Under the pieces are notes generated by a model that was not told the DNA's origin, searched no databases, and worked only from the letters and a program-made list of their open reading frames with translations. DNA of 64,000 bases from Gemmataceae bacterium (GTDB lineage: Bacteria; Planctomycetota; Planctomycetia; Gemmatales; Gemmataceae): the NCBI GenBank assembly GCA_901538445.1, contig LR594585.1, positions 1,193,500 through 1,257,499 of the forward strand, given 5' to 3'. Made by a program: the position numbers and the translations under genes. Below are positions 26,731 to 35,309 of the stretch, piece by piece (position 1 is the stretch's first letter; each line of letters starts with the position of its first letter).

Positions 26731-28047
26731 ATGGACATCAGCCCTGAACGACGCCGAGAGATCATCGCCGCCCTGCGGAAGGGGACGGTCCCGCAACGTG
26801 GCCTGGATTTCCTGGCCGTCGGGCTGAACCGCTACGACCCGGTGATGACCGGCGAACTGGCCGACGTGGCGCAGGGCGGCTCCATGTTCAAGGCCGTGCG
26901 GGGCGATTACGGCTGCGGCAAGACGTTCTTTGGCCGGTGGGTGCAGGAGAGCGCCAAGAAGAGAGGGTTCGCCACCGCCGAGGTGCAAATCTCCGAGACG
27001 GAAACCCCGCTGCACCGGCTCGAAACCGTCTACCGCCGTGCGATGGAACAGCTTTCCACGACCGACTGCTTCCTGGGCGCTTTCCGCTCCGTCATCGACG
27101 GCTGGTTCTACGGGCTTGAAGAGGACGTACTGGCCGAAGGGACGATGGACCCGTCCGACGAGAAGGCGCTCTCGCTGCGGGCCGACGAATTGCTGGAGCA
27201 GCGGCTGGGCGAGATCACCCGTGCCACCCCACAATTCGCCGCCGCCCTGCGGGCGTACCGGACGGCCCAGCGTGCCAACGACCACGCCACGGCGGAAGGG
27301 CTGGCCGGGTGGCTGGCGGGGCAACCCCACGTCGCCGCCTCGGTGAAGCGGGTGGCCGGGGTGAAGGGCGACGTGGACCACTACGCCGCCCTGAGCTTTC
27401 TGCGTGGACTCCTCCTGATCTTGAAGGATTCGGGGTACTCCGGGCTGGTGCTGGTCCTCGACGAGATCGAGACTCTGCAACGGGTGCGGGGCGACGTGCG
27501 GGAGAAGGGACTCAACGCCCTGCGGCAGTTGATCGACGACATCGACGGCGGGCGGTTCCCGAACCTGTACTTGCTCACGACCGGAACCCCGGCCTTCTTC
27601 GACGGGCCGCAAGGCGTTCGGCGGCTCGAACCCCTGGCCCAGCGGCTGCATGTGGACTTCCAGACCGATCCCCGGTTCGACAACCCCCGTGCGGTCCAAC
27701 TGCGACTCTCGGCGTTCGACCACGAGCGCCTGCTGGAGGTCGGCGTCAAGGTGCGTGACCTGTTCGCCGCCGATTGCACGTCGCCGGAGCGGGTCCGCCG
27801 CCTCGCCTCCGACACCTACGTCGAACTGCTGGCCCGCTCCGTGACCGGCAAGCTCGGCGGCAAGGTGGGGATCGCCCCCCGGTTGTTCCTCAAGAAGTTG
27901 GTTTCGGACGTGCTGGACCGCATCGACCAGTTCGACGACTTCGACCCGACCAAGCACTACCAGTTGACGATCACCGGCAGCGAGATGACCGCCGTTGAAC
28001 GTGAATCCCACGCCCAAGGCGTGGACGACATCGAGCTTGACCCGTGA
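26731..28047 (+). CDS. brxD: BREX ATP-binding protein BrxD
   Basis: A 438-residue AAA-type ATPase. Walker A is GDYGCGKTFF near 59-66 and Walker B is LVLVLDEIETLQ near 238. The N-terminus (ERRREIIAALRKGTVPQRGL) matches the BrxD entry motif I recall. BrxD occurs only in BREX type 2 (and related) clusters, next to the helicase, as here. It overlaps brxHI by GTGA. BrxD and BrxHI probably act together on DNA. Confidence 0.88.
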   Translation: MDISPERRREIIAALRKGTVPQRGLDFLAVGLNRYDPVMTGELADVAQGGSMFKAVRGDYGCGKTFFGRWVQESAKKRGFATAEVQISETETPLHRLETVYRRAMEQLSTTDCFLGAFRSVIDGWFYGLEEDVLAEGTMDPSDEKALSLRADELLEQRLGEITRATPQFAAALRAYRTAQRANDHATAEGLAGWLAGQPHVAASVKRVAGVKGDVDHYAALSFLRGLLLILKDSGYSGLVLVLDEIETLQRVRGDVREKGLNALRQLIDDIDGGRFPNLYLLTTGTPAFFDGPQGVRRLEPLAQRLHVDFQTDPRFDNPRAVQLRLSAFDHERLLEVGVKVRDLFAADCTSPERVRRLASDTYVELLARSVTGKLGGKVGIAPRLFLKKLVSDVLDRIDQFDDFDPTKHYQLTITGSEMTAVERESHAQGVDDIELDP

Positions 28048-30152
28048 CCGCATTCGAGCAGCTACACCCGGCCCTGCAACACCACATCGTCAACTCTCTG
28101 GGATGGGGGGAGTTGCGAGAAGTGCAGTCGTTGTCCATCGAGGCGTTTCTCACGGGGGCCAACCTCGTCATCCTCGCCCCGACCGCAGGCGGGAAGACCG
28201 AATCGGCGTTCTTCCCGGTCATATCCCGGATGCTCACCGAAGGGTGGGACGGCCTCTCAGTCGTCTACGTCAGTCCGATCAGGGCACTCCTCAACAACCA
28301 GGAGCAGCGCCTCCAAAAATACTTCTCGCTGGTCGGGCGTCGAGCGGCCTGCTGGCACGGGGACACGACACCGGGCGAGCGGCGGCGGATTCTCGCCGAC
28401 CTCCCGGACTGCCTGCTGACCACGCCGGAATCCCTCGAAGCGATCCTGGTGTCAACTAGGATCGACCACCGGCAGTTCTTCAGGAACGTCCGGTGCGTCG
28501 TCATCGACGAACTCCACGCCTTCGCCGGTGACGACCGGGGCTGGCATCTGCTTTCCGTCTTCGCCCGCATCCGGCGACTGGCCGACCGTGACCTCCAGCG
28601 GGTCGGCCTCTCGGCGACGGTGGGAAACCCCGCCGAGATGCTGGCGTGGCTGGCGGCGGGATCGAAGCGTGAGCGCCGGGTCGTGTCGCCGCCGCCCGCC
28701 TCACGGCGAGCGCCCGACGTGCAACTGGATTACGTCGGCTCGCTCGACAACGCCGCCAAGGTGATCTCGCTGCTGCACCGGGGCGAGAAGCGGTTGGTCT
28801 TCTGCGACAGCCGCTCCAGGGTGGAGCGATTGGCCCTGCTCCTGCGAGAGCGAGGGGTGGACACCTTCGTCTCCCACAGTTCGTTGGGCCTCGACGAGCG
28901 GCGGGCGGCGGAAGAGGCGTTCGCCCAGAAGCAGAACTGCGTCATCGTCGCCACGAGTTCCCTGGAACTCGGCCTCGACGTGGGCGACCTCGACCGGGTG
29001 ATCCAGATCGACGCCCCGGCCACGGTGTCGTCCTTCTTGCAGCGGATGGGGCGGACCGGGCGGCGGGCCGGGGGCCGATCCAACTGTCTCTTCCTGGCGA
29101 CGAGCGACGAAGGCTTGTTGCGGGCGGCGGCGTTGCTGGACTTGTGGGGCCGTGGGTTCGTCGAACCCGTGAACGCCCCGCCCAAGCCGTTCCACATCCT
29201 CGCCCAGCAGTTGATGGCCCTGGTGCTTCAAGAGCGTGGGGTCGGGCGGCGGACCTTTTCGGAGTGGCTGCTCGACGTACCGGCGTTTGCGGCCATGCCC
29301 GACGAGCAGGTCGGGGCGCTCGTGGACCACTTGGTCCGCACCGGAACCCTGTTCGACGACGCCGGGGTGCTTTCCTTCGGGGTCGAGGGAGAGGCCGCAT
29401 ACGGCAGAAAGAACTTCCTGGAACTCTTGTCGGTCTTCACGTCGCCGCCGCTGTTCCGGGTCATGAGCGGCCAGAAGGAGCTTGGCAACGTCCACGAATC
29501 GACGTTCTACAAGCGGCAGGAAGGTCCGGTCATCCTCGTGCTGGCGGGCCGCAGTTGGAAGACGAATCACCTGGACTGGAACCGCCGCATCGCGCACGTC
29601 GAACCGACCGACGAGAAGGGGCGGTCCCGCTGGATCGGCGAAGGACAGTTCCTCGGCTTCCGTGTGTGCCAAGCCATTCGCCGGGTGCTGGCAACCGAAG
29701 CGAACGAACCGAACTGGTCGCAGCGGGCGACGGCCCAGATCGGCGAGGTTCGGATGGAATACCCCTGGGCGACTTCCGACCGGACCACCCTGGTGCAGCA
29801 ACCGAACGGCGAGGTTCAGTGGTGGACGTTCGCCGGTGGGCTGGCGAACACCCTCGTGGCGGATCACCTCGGCGGCGGTACGAAGGCGAAGGCGGACAAT
29901 CTCTGCCTTCGGTTCCCCTCATCCTTGAAACTCGCCGATGTCGAGCGGCTGATCGACTCACGCATCCGAGACGAGATCGTTCCCGTGCCCGGCCCGGAGG
30001 CCATCGACAACTTGAAGTTCGGAGAATGCCTGCCGCCCTCGATTGCCGGTGCGGTATTCGCCGCCCGGTTCAACGATCCCGAAGCGATTGAGGCAGTTCG
30101 CCGGGAGCGGATGCGGGTCGTCGTGGCCGGGGAAAGGAGCGAGAAGGCATGA
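28044..30152 (+). CDS. brxHI: BREX DEAD/DEAH-box helicase BrxHI
   Basis: A 702-residue superfamily 2 helicase. Motif I is APTAGGKTE near 43-51, motif II is DELH at about 155, motif III is GLSATVGN, and the C-terminal RecA lobe has RMGRTGRRAGG. The C-terminal 250 residues have the Lhr-like winged-helix character. It starts at GTG 28044 and overlaps the brxD stop. This completes the six-gene BREX-2 core. It overlaps the next small ORF by ATGA. Confidence 0.9.
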   Translation: MTAFEQLHPALQHHIVNSLGWGELREVQSLSIEAFLTGANLVILAPTAGGKTESAFFPVISRMLTEGWDGLSVVYVSPIRALLNNQEQRLQKYFSLVGRRAACWHGDTTPGERRRILADLPDCLLTTPESLEAILVSTRIDHRQFFRNVRCVVIDELHAFAGDDRGWHLLSVFARIRRLADRDLQRVGLSATVGNPAEMLAWLAAGSKRERRVVSPPPASRRAPDVQLDYVGSLDNAAKVISLLHRGEKRLVFCDSRSRVERLALLLRERGVDTFVSHSSLGLDERRAAEEAFAQKQNCVIVATSSLELGLDVGDLDRVIQIDAPATVSSFLQRMGRTGRRAGGRSNCLFLATSDEGLLRAAALLDLWGRGFVEPVNAPPKPFHILAQQLMALVLQERGVGRRTFSEWLLDVPAFAAMPDEQVGALVDHLVRTGTLFDDAGVLSFGVEGEAAYGRKNFLELLSVFTSPPLFRVMSGQKELGNVHESTFYKRQEGPVILVLAGRSWKTNHLDWNRRIAHVEPTDEKGRSRWIGEGQFLGFRVCQAIRRVLATEANEPNWSQRATAQIGEVRMEYPWATSDRTTLVQQPNGEVQWWTFAGGLANTLVADHLGGGTKAKADNLCLRFPSSLKLADVERLIDSRIRDEIVPVPGPEAIDNLKFGECLPPSIAGAVFAARFNDPEAIEAVRRERMRVVVAGERSEKA

Positions 30153-30481
30153 CCGAGGACGTCCCAATTCGTGACCCCGACCAAATTCGCCGGGACTGCG
30201 CCCGCAAGCTATGGGCCGTCGATGTCAGCGAGCATTTTCAGGCGATCCTCGGCTGCCTCCTGGGAGAGGACTGGACCACGCCCCGGCTGGTCGAGATGGC
30301 CGTCACGCCGGACGGGGCGCTCCTCGGTCGGTGCGACGGCCAGCCGGGGTTCTCGACCTTCTTGGGTGCTGCCGCCGACCTCATCAGGAACATCCACGGG
30401 GTTGCGCAGGTCGCCGAACTTGACGGGGACGAAGTGGGCTACTTGGTGGCGAAGGTGGCGGAAACCAAAAGGCAGCGGTAG
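30149..30481 (+). CDS. Unknown 110-residue companion of the BREX operon
   Basis: MTEDVPIRDPDQIRRDCARK begins a balanced globular protein (middle: GCLLGEDWTTPRLVEMAVTP) ending in VAKVAETKRQR. It overlaps the brxHI stop by four bases and is therefore translated with the BREX operon. The family is not recognised and no motif is obvious. Its position suggests an accessory or immunity-type factor of this system, but it could also be an unrelated passenger at the operon end. Confidence 0.6.
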   Translation: MTEDVPIRDPDQIRRDCARKLWAVDVSEHFQAILGCLLGEDWTTPRLVEMAVTPDGALLGRCDGQPGFSTFLGAAADLIRNIHGVAQVAELDGDEVGYLVAKVAETKRQR

Positions 30482-30979
30482 CGGGGGCATCGAAGCAGCT
30501 CCCGAAGCCTTCTGGGAAGCCTTGACCGGAGAGATCAACAATCTGTCCGACCAAGGGCCGGTGCGATGGGAACCGCTACTCGACGGACTTGGAACACGCA
30601 CTCGTGACTGCTCGCCAAAATCTTCGGGGCGCCGGCCAAAGCCGTTCGGCGACCGACCTCGCCGTATGAAGGCACGAACTCGTCGGACGAACGGCTGGTC
30701 GGGAAGGACTTGACGCACTTCGAGGCGCTCAAGGAGTACGCGGGCGACGTGGGCCGCCTGCCGCTGTGGTGGCTCATCGTCTCGCCGCTGTCGAGCCGTC
30801 GTGTGCGAGGATGGGGCTGGTACCCACCATGCGGTGCGTTCGAGTCGATCCGATCTCGAACGCACCGGTGCCACTCGCCCGTCACAGGGTTTACGGGACC
30901 AGCAGCCCCCGCAGGGCGAGGTTGTGGAGAGCCGGGTCGAGGACCGCGCAAAGATTGGCCCGTGCCTCGTTGGCCCGGG
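30482..30979. pseudogene. Decayed coding region between BREX operon and integrase module
   Basis: Short coding-like runs occur in different plus-strand frames: FWEALTGEINNLSDQGPV from about 30507, then from about 30665 YEGTNSSDERLVGKDLTHF followed by EALKEYAGDVGRLPLWWLIV. They are broken by frameshifts and stops and have no good starts. This looks like debris from a gene next to the BREX operon. I cannot name the parent. Confidence 0.35.
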
Positions 30980-31183
30980 TCACCGGCCGTTCTGGATCAG
31001 GTGCAGCCGCCCCGCGGTGACGACCTCGGCCAGCAGGTCGTCACCGCGGCCCGGTCCCGGGTCCCGTCGAGCGGCGACACCAGGTGCCGCTCCAGGTCCG
31101 CCACCCGGGCCACCGACAAAGCTCGCGGCCGCGGCGAGTTCACGCGCCGTCGTCTCCACCTGTCGGCAGATCGTCCTGTTCAC
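30980..31183 (-). CDS. Small unknown protein coupled to the integrase
   Basis: 67 residues from GTG 31183, two bases after the integrase stop, so probably co-translated. It begins VNRTICRQVETTARELAAAA, has a Gly/Pro-rich middle, and ends LLAEVVTAGRLHLIQNGR. The family is not recognised. Similar small ORFs beside this integrase type are a vague recollection only. There is no strong ribosome site of its own. Confidence 0.4.
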   Translation of the reverse strand: MNRTICRQVETTARELAAAASFVGGPGGGPGAAPGVAARRDPGPGRGDDLLAEVVTAGRLHLIQNGR

Positions 31184-31185
31184 GT

Positions 31186-32418
31186 CTACCCAATTTCGGC
31201 GGCGACCCGAGCCGCCCGAGCGACATCCCGTTCGGCGTACACCTCGGTCACGTCTGCCCGGGCGTGGCCGAGAACCACCTGCGCCGCTTCGAGCCCGAAC
31301 TGGTGCCGGACGCGTGTCCCCTGGGCGTGCCGGAGTTGGTTCGGGTGCCAGTGCGGGACCGGGTCGAAGTTCCCCATCCCGGCGAGCCGCTCCCGCCGGG
31401 CGTTCGCCTTTACCACGGCCCTGCGGATCGCACGGTCGTAGCTGGTCACGGTGTACTTTTCGGCCGGCCCGCGCACGGGCACGACCTTCCTCTGGGTCGC
31501 ATTCCGCTTGACGAGGGCGCTGGCCCGGGGCGTTTTTCGGTTCGCGGCCCGCTCGGCGTGGAACTGTTCGACCACACGCCGGGGGCTGAAGTAGTAGCCG
31601 CTCCGATCCGCGGGTGCGAACTCCGACAGCAGCCGCTGGGCCCGCGGGCCGATCGCGACGACCCGCTCCTTGCCGCGGTGCCGCGTCTTGTACTGCACCG
31701 GGCGGAACTGCCAGACCGGGTTCGCCGCGTCGATGTCGCGCGGCCGGAGCTGGGACACTTCACCCGGTCGCATGCCGGTCAACAGTTGGACCTGCACCAT
31801 CGCGCGAACCGCCGGCCGCAGGAAGGGCAGCGTCGCCACGACGTGCTCCTCGGCCACGGGTTCGACGGGGGCCATCTCTTTGGCGGCCGTTCGACCCTCC
31901 TGCAACCCCTGAACGGCGGCAAGGGCCTGGAGGACCGACACGTCAACCAGTTCGTTCTCGACGGCCCACTTGAACACCCGCCGCACCCGGCCGACGCGCT
32001 GGTTGATCAGCTTCCGGCTCCACCCGGCGTCGATCATCTTCTGCCGCAGGGCCTTGAGGGCGAGCGGGCCGAACTCGCGCGCCGGGGTGTGGCCGTAGAG
32101 CTCGCGGACCAGCCGGAAGGTCTGCTTGTACTGGGGTACCTCGTTCGTGGGGGTGCCGTCGGCCCGCCGGTAGTGCGCGTCGGCGTGGCGCAGGAAGCCG
32201 AGCAGCACCTCGTTCACCGTCACGTCCGGGTGCCCCTTCACCGGGCCGGTCGGGCACGGGGCGACGGCGTGCTCGGCGAGAATGCGGGCGTACTCGGCGC
32301 GGCTTTCGGGGGAGTTGTACTTGCCGAGGGTGACCCACTTCCCGGCGACCCAGCACCGGGCGGTGTTCGAGGGCTTGTGCAGGCGGTAGGTGGGAACGGA
32401 ATTCTTGGGACGGGCCAT
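31186..32418 (-). CDS. Tyrosine-type site-specific integrase
   Basis: A 410-residue protein. The N-terminal arm (residues 1-60) is followed by a core-binding domain (about 65-170, with NQRVGRVRRVFKWAVENELV) and the catalytic domain: Arg217 in TGMRPGE, Arg363 in NQLRH, His385 in LGHARADV, and the nucleophile Tyr394 in TEVYAE. The usual HxxR first residue is Asn360 here; I recall this variant in planctomycete integrases. The gene lies directly downstream of tRNA-Phe, the classic arrangement for an island integrated at a tRNA gene. It probably mobilised the neighbouring BREX region. Confidence 0.85.
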   Translation of the reverse strand: MARPKNSVPTYRLHKPSNTARCWVAGKWVTLGKYNSPESRAEYARILAEHAVAPCPTGPVKGHPDVTVNEVLLGFLRHADAHYRRADGTPTNEVPQYKQTFRLVRELYGHTPAREFGPLALKALRQKMIDAGWSRKLINQRVGRVRRVFKWAVENELVDVSVLQALAAVQGLQEGRTAAKEMAPVEPVAEEHVVATLPFLRPAVRAMVQVQLLTGMRPGEVSQLRPRDIDAANPVWQFRPVQYKTRHRGKERVVAIGPRAQRLLSEFAPADRSGYYFSPRRVVEQFHAERAANRKTPRASALVKRNATQRKVVPVRGPAEKYTVTSYDRAIRRAVVKANARRERLAGMGNFDPVPHWHPNQLRHAQGTRVRHQFGLEAAQVVLGHARADVTEVYAERDVARAARVAAEIG

Positions 32419-32438
32419 TGCGGAAACGCTCCGGAAGG

Positions 32439-32464
32439 GGTTTCCGGGTAGTTACCCGGAAACC
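32439..32464. repeat. Perfect palindrome between integrase and tRNA-Phe
   Basis: GGTTTCCGGGTA (32439-32450) and TACCCGGAAACC (32453-32464) are perfect 12-bp arms around GT. It sits about 20 bases upstream of the integrase start and 70 bases past the tRNA 3' end. It may be an operator for the integrase promoter, an arm-binding site, or a tRNA-transcript terminator. Confidence 0.55.
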
Positions 32465-32536
32465 GAGGTCTTCCGACCGCGCCTCCGACCGCCGGAGGGT
32501 AAGCGTAACCGCTTCAGTCGATGTGAGTTGCTTGAG

Positions 32537-32609
32537 TGGGCAGTCCCGGGGTTGAACCGGGGACCTAGCGATTTTCAGTCGCTCGCTCTACCAACTGAGC
32601 TAACTGCCC
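32537..32609 (-). tRNA. tRNA-Phe (GAA)
   Basis: A 73-base cloverleaf reading GGGCAGT ... ACTGCCC-A on the minus strand. The 7-bp acceptor stem, D-arm (GCTC...GAGC), anticodon stem AGCGA/TCGCT with loop CTGAAAA (anticodon GAA), and T-arm (CCCGG TTCAACC CCGGG) all pair. CCA is not encoded. The 3' half is the probable attachment site for the adjacent integrase. Confidence 0.95.
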
Positions 32610-32679
32610 TACCTCAGGTTTTATAGGGGCGCGCGGCGGGGGCGTCAACGGGTCTCGGGGCAAAGACGGGCCGGGCGGC

Positions 32680-33126
32680 TCACGAGTCCGGTGCGGGTTG
32701 CGTCAGCAGCGGCGGCCTGCCCATTTGCGCCCGCAACCGGTTCACCCCGCCGAGCACCCCGCGGCGCTGCAGCAGCCACATCTCGGCCCGGTGCTTGCCC
32801 GGCAGGTCCACGAGCATCACCCCCATCAGGATCGTCAGCACGCCCTGTCCCGGGACGCCCGGCAGCGACAAAACGATCCCGAGCGCGATCAGCGCCCACC
32901 CGAACACGTTCCGCGCGAGCGCCAGCAGCACCCGTGCCACGGGGTGCCGCGCGATCGGCCCGCGGGCCGCCGGGTTTACGAAGTAATCGGCCGGCAGCCG
33001 CGACAGCGCGTACCCGATCACCACCACGCTCACCGCGGCGGATGCCATCGCCAGCGCCACCGTCGCCACCGCGACGTGCCACCCGGTCCACCCCGCGGGC
33101 AACAGGTTGTGAAGCCACTCGGGCAT
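32680..33126 (-). CDS. Small membrane protein, PGPGW-like
   Basis: A 148-residue protein with two or three membrane segments: VAVATVALAMASAAVSVVVI near the N-terminus, and NVFGWALIALGIVLSLPGVP followed by GQGVLTILMGVMLVDLPGKH. The LPGVPGQG...PGKHR signature fits the PGPGW-type transmembrane family of unknown function. ATG 33126 is preceded by a strong GGAGGAGGAG. It is divergent from the zinc-ribbon gene at 33216. Confidence 0.65.
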   Translation of the reverse strand: MPEWLHNLLPAGWTGWHVAVATVALAMASAAVSVVVIGYALSRLPADYFVNPAARGPIARHPVARVLLALARNVFGWALIALGIVLSLPGVPGQGVLTILMGVMLVDLPGKHRAEMWLLQRRGVLGGVNRLRAQMGRPPLLTQPAPDS

Positions 33127-33215
33127 CGCTCCTCCTCCTCGCGCCGCGGGGCAACGCCCGGGGCGCGGTCCAGGCGTATTCTATCCCCGTCCGCGGCCCG
33201 CTGGAGCGCACCCAA

Positions 33216-33866
33216 ATGCCCGATCCCGAGACCGAAGTGATCCTGTGCCCGGCGTGCAAGCACGCGCTGCGGGTGCCGCTCGACTGGCTCGGCACGTCGG
33301 TGCAGTGCCCCGAGTGCCGGGCGATGTTCCGCGCCCCGGCCCGCGACGGCTCCGGCGGCCTCACCGACGCCGTGCTGCTGTCCCAACCGGACGCGCAGCG
33401 GCCCGCCGCTCGCAAGCCGCTCGACGCGATGCTCCTGCTCCCGGCGTTCGGGCTCATGTTGCTGGGCGCAACGGCCGCGATCGTGAACGCCCGCACCGCG
33501 TACCACGTGCTCACGGACCCGCCTGCGATGCGTGACGCGGTCCAAATCCAGTTGCAGGAACTGCGAAAGGTCGGCGTCGGCCAGGACGACCCGGAGGCCG
33601 ACCGCGATCGGCTCGACGCCGAGCGGGCCGCGGAATTGGTCCAGGGTTTGCGGTGGGGGCTCCCGGTCTTTGCGGTCGTCAGTGGGGTCGTGTTCCTCGG
33701 TGGCCTTTCTATCGCCACGCGGTGGAACTACCGTGTGGCACAACTCGGGTGCGTCGCGGCGGCCCTGAACGTCCCGCACCTGTGCTGCGTGCCCGGGGCG
33801 GTCGTCGCCCTGTGGGCGCTGCTCATGCTGGGGTCGGAGGAGGGCCGTGCGCACTTCGGGAAGTGA
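33216..33866 (+). CDS. Zinc-ribbon membrane protein
   Basis: 216 residues from ATG 33216. The N-terminus has a Cys4 ribbon (ILCPACKHALRVPL, then VQCPECRAMFRAP). Three hydrophobic segments follow (MLLLPAFGLMLLGATAAIV, LPVFAVVSGVVFLGGLSI, and VAALNVPHLCCVPGAVVALW). This is a type common in planctomycetes and without a known role. The longer upstream open frame is rejected because it reads through the opposite-strand gene. Confidence 0.65.
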   Translation: MPDPETEVILCPACKHALRVPLDWLGTSVQCPECRAMFRAPARDGSGGLTDAVLLSQPDAQRPAARKPLDAMLLLPAFGLMLLGATAAIVNARTAYHVLTDPPAMRDAVQIQLQELRKVGVGQDDPEADRDRLDAERAAELVQGLRWGLPVFAVVSGVVFLGGLSIATRWNYRVAQLGCVAAALNVPHLCCVPGAVVALWALLMLGSEEGRAHFGK

Positions 33867-33903
33867 GCCTTCCCGTCGTGGGCCGCGGCGGGTGCCTTTG
33901 GAT

Positions 33904-33984
33904 CTTGGCGAGCGGGGGACGTCCGTCCCCCGGTGGAATGTGGATGGCCGTTCTGCCGGGGGACGGACGTCCCCGCTCGCCAAG
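33904..33984. repeat. MITE/REP-like inverted repeat, family A copy 1
   Basis: Arms of about 29-30 bases (33904-33933 and 33956-33984, one-base bulge) begin CTTGGCGAGCGGGG and end CCCCGCTCGCCAAG. Related copies occur at 43493-43574 and, truncated, at 63269-63330. It is intergenic, just before rmlB. Confidence 0.75.
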
Positions 33985-34080
33985 ACTGCCGACATCCACG
34001 GGCACGCCCTGCGCGGCCGCGGCGGTTGCAAGGGTACGGGGTTTCGGTACACTGGCCGGGTTCCGGAAGCAGGGGGTCGC

Positions 34081-35091
34081 ATGGCGCGTGTTCTGGTCAC
34101 CGGCGGGGCGGGGTTCATCGGGTCCAACTTCGTTCGGCTGCTGCTGACGACAGACCCGGCGGTCGAGGTCGTGAACTTCGACTGCCTCACCTACGCGGGC
34201 AACCTCGCGAACCTCGCCGACCTCGAGAACAACCCCCGCCACCGGTTCGTCCGCGGCGACGTCACCGACCACGAGCAGGTCCGGGCCGCAATGCGGGGCG
34301 TCACCGACGTCATCCACTTCGCCGCCGAGAGCCACGTCGACCGCAGCATCCAGGACAGCGGCCCGTTCGTCCGCACCAACGTGCTCGGCACCCAGGTGCT
34401 GCTCGACGCAGCCCGCGAGGCGGGCGTCGCGAAGTACGTGCAGGTGTCCACCGACGAGGTGTACGGAAGCCTCGGCGCGACTGGGCTGTTCACCGAGGAG
34501 ACGCCGCTCCAGCCGAACAGCCCGTACGCGGCGAGCAAGGCCGGGGCCGACCTGCTCGTGCGAGCGTACCACCACACGTTCGGGTTCCCGGCCGTCACAA
34601 CGCGGTGCTCGAACAACTACGGGCCGTACCAGTTCCCCGAGAAGCTGATCCCGCTCTTCGTGTCGAACCTGCTCGCCGACCAGCAGGTGCCGGTGTACGG
34701 CGACGGCATGCAGGTCCGCGACTGGATCCACGTGCTCGACCACTGCCGCGGCGTCGAGGCCGCGTGGCGGCGCGGCACGCCCGGCGAGGTGTACAACTTC
34801 GGTGGCCGGTGCGAGATGCCCAACATCGAGCTGACGAAGCTGCTGCTCAAGCTGCTCGGCAAGCCCGACACGCTGATCCGGTACGTCGCCGACCGCCCGG
34901 GGCACGACCGCCGGTACGCGATCGACTGCTCGAAGGCCGAGCGCGAGCTAGGCTGGAAGCCGCGGGTGCCGTTCGACCGCGGGCTGGCCGAGACGATCGA
35001 CTGGTACCGGGCGAACGCCGCGTGGGTCGCGGCCATCAAGAACAAGGACTATCTGAGCTACTACGAGAAGCAGTACGGCGCGCGGGCGTAG
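34081..35091 (+). CDS. rmlB: dTDP-glucose 4,6-dehydratase
   Basis: A 336-residue enzyme of the extended SDR family that makes dTDP-4-keto-6-deoxyglucose from dTDP-glucose. The NAD-binding motif is GGAGFIG (8-14). The catalytic TDE triplet is at 124-126 and YxxxK is Tyr149/Lys153. [14 protein letters not shown] and [10 protein letters not shown] are characteristic of RmlB. ATG 34081 matches the family N-terminus. The next plus-strand gene, rmlA, supplies its substrate; no rmlC or rmlD is in the window, so the final deoxysugar is not known. It is probably used for surface polysaccharide. Confidence 0.93.
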   Translation: MARVLVTGGAGFIGSNFVRLLLTTDPAVEVVNFDCLTYAGNLANLADLENNPRHRFVRGDVTDHEQVRAAMRGVTDVIHFAAESHVDRSIQDSGPFVRTNVLGTQVLLDAAREAGVAKYVQVSTDEVYGSLGATGLFTEETPLQPNSPYAASKAGADLLVRAYHHTFGFPAVTTRCSNNYGPYQFPEKLIPLFVSNLLADQQVPVYGDGMQVRDWIHVLDHCRGVEAAWRRGTPGEVYNFGGRCEMPNIELTKLLLKLLGKPDTLIRYVADRPGHDRRYAIDCSKAERELGWKPRVPFDRGLAETIDWYRANAAWVAAIKNKDYLSYYEKQYGARA

Positions 35092-35120
35092 TCGCGCTAT
35101 TGAAATCTTGTTGGGACAAG

Positions 35121-35220
35121 CATGAGGTGGCTGGCGGGCCGCCACGGACGGCGGCCCCTACCGGAGTCTTTGCCTTCGGTTTGTATTGTAGGGGGCCGCC
35201 GTCCGAGGCGGCCCTCATGA
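35121..35220. repeat. Long hairpin between rmlB and rmlA
   Basis: The nested inverted repeat pairs outer CATGAGG with CCTCATG and inner GGGCCGCC...GGCGGCCCCTA with TAGGGGGCCGCC...GGCGGCCC (about 25-base arms with small mismatches). The loop is A+T-richer. It may modulate read-through from rmlB to rmlA. Confidence 0.65.
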
Positions 35221-35309
35221 GGCCGAAGACCCCACCGAACAAGGCACAGCCACAAGACGTCACGTCGTCAACGCCGCGCCAGCCGGCGCGGCACACACGG
35301 AGCCCACCG

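Noticed and set aside
12398-30152. DISARM or type I restriction system
   Set aside because: PglZ, PglW and BrxD with the six-gene order fit BREX type 2 and not those systems.
30149-30481. Calling the 110-residue gene an anti-BREX or immunity protein
   Set aside because: No motif supports it; only position links it to BREX.
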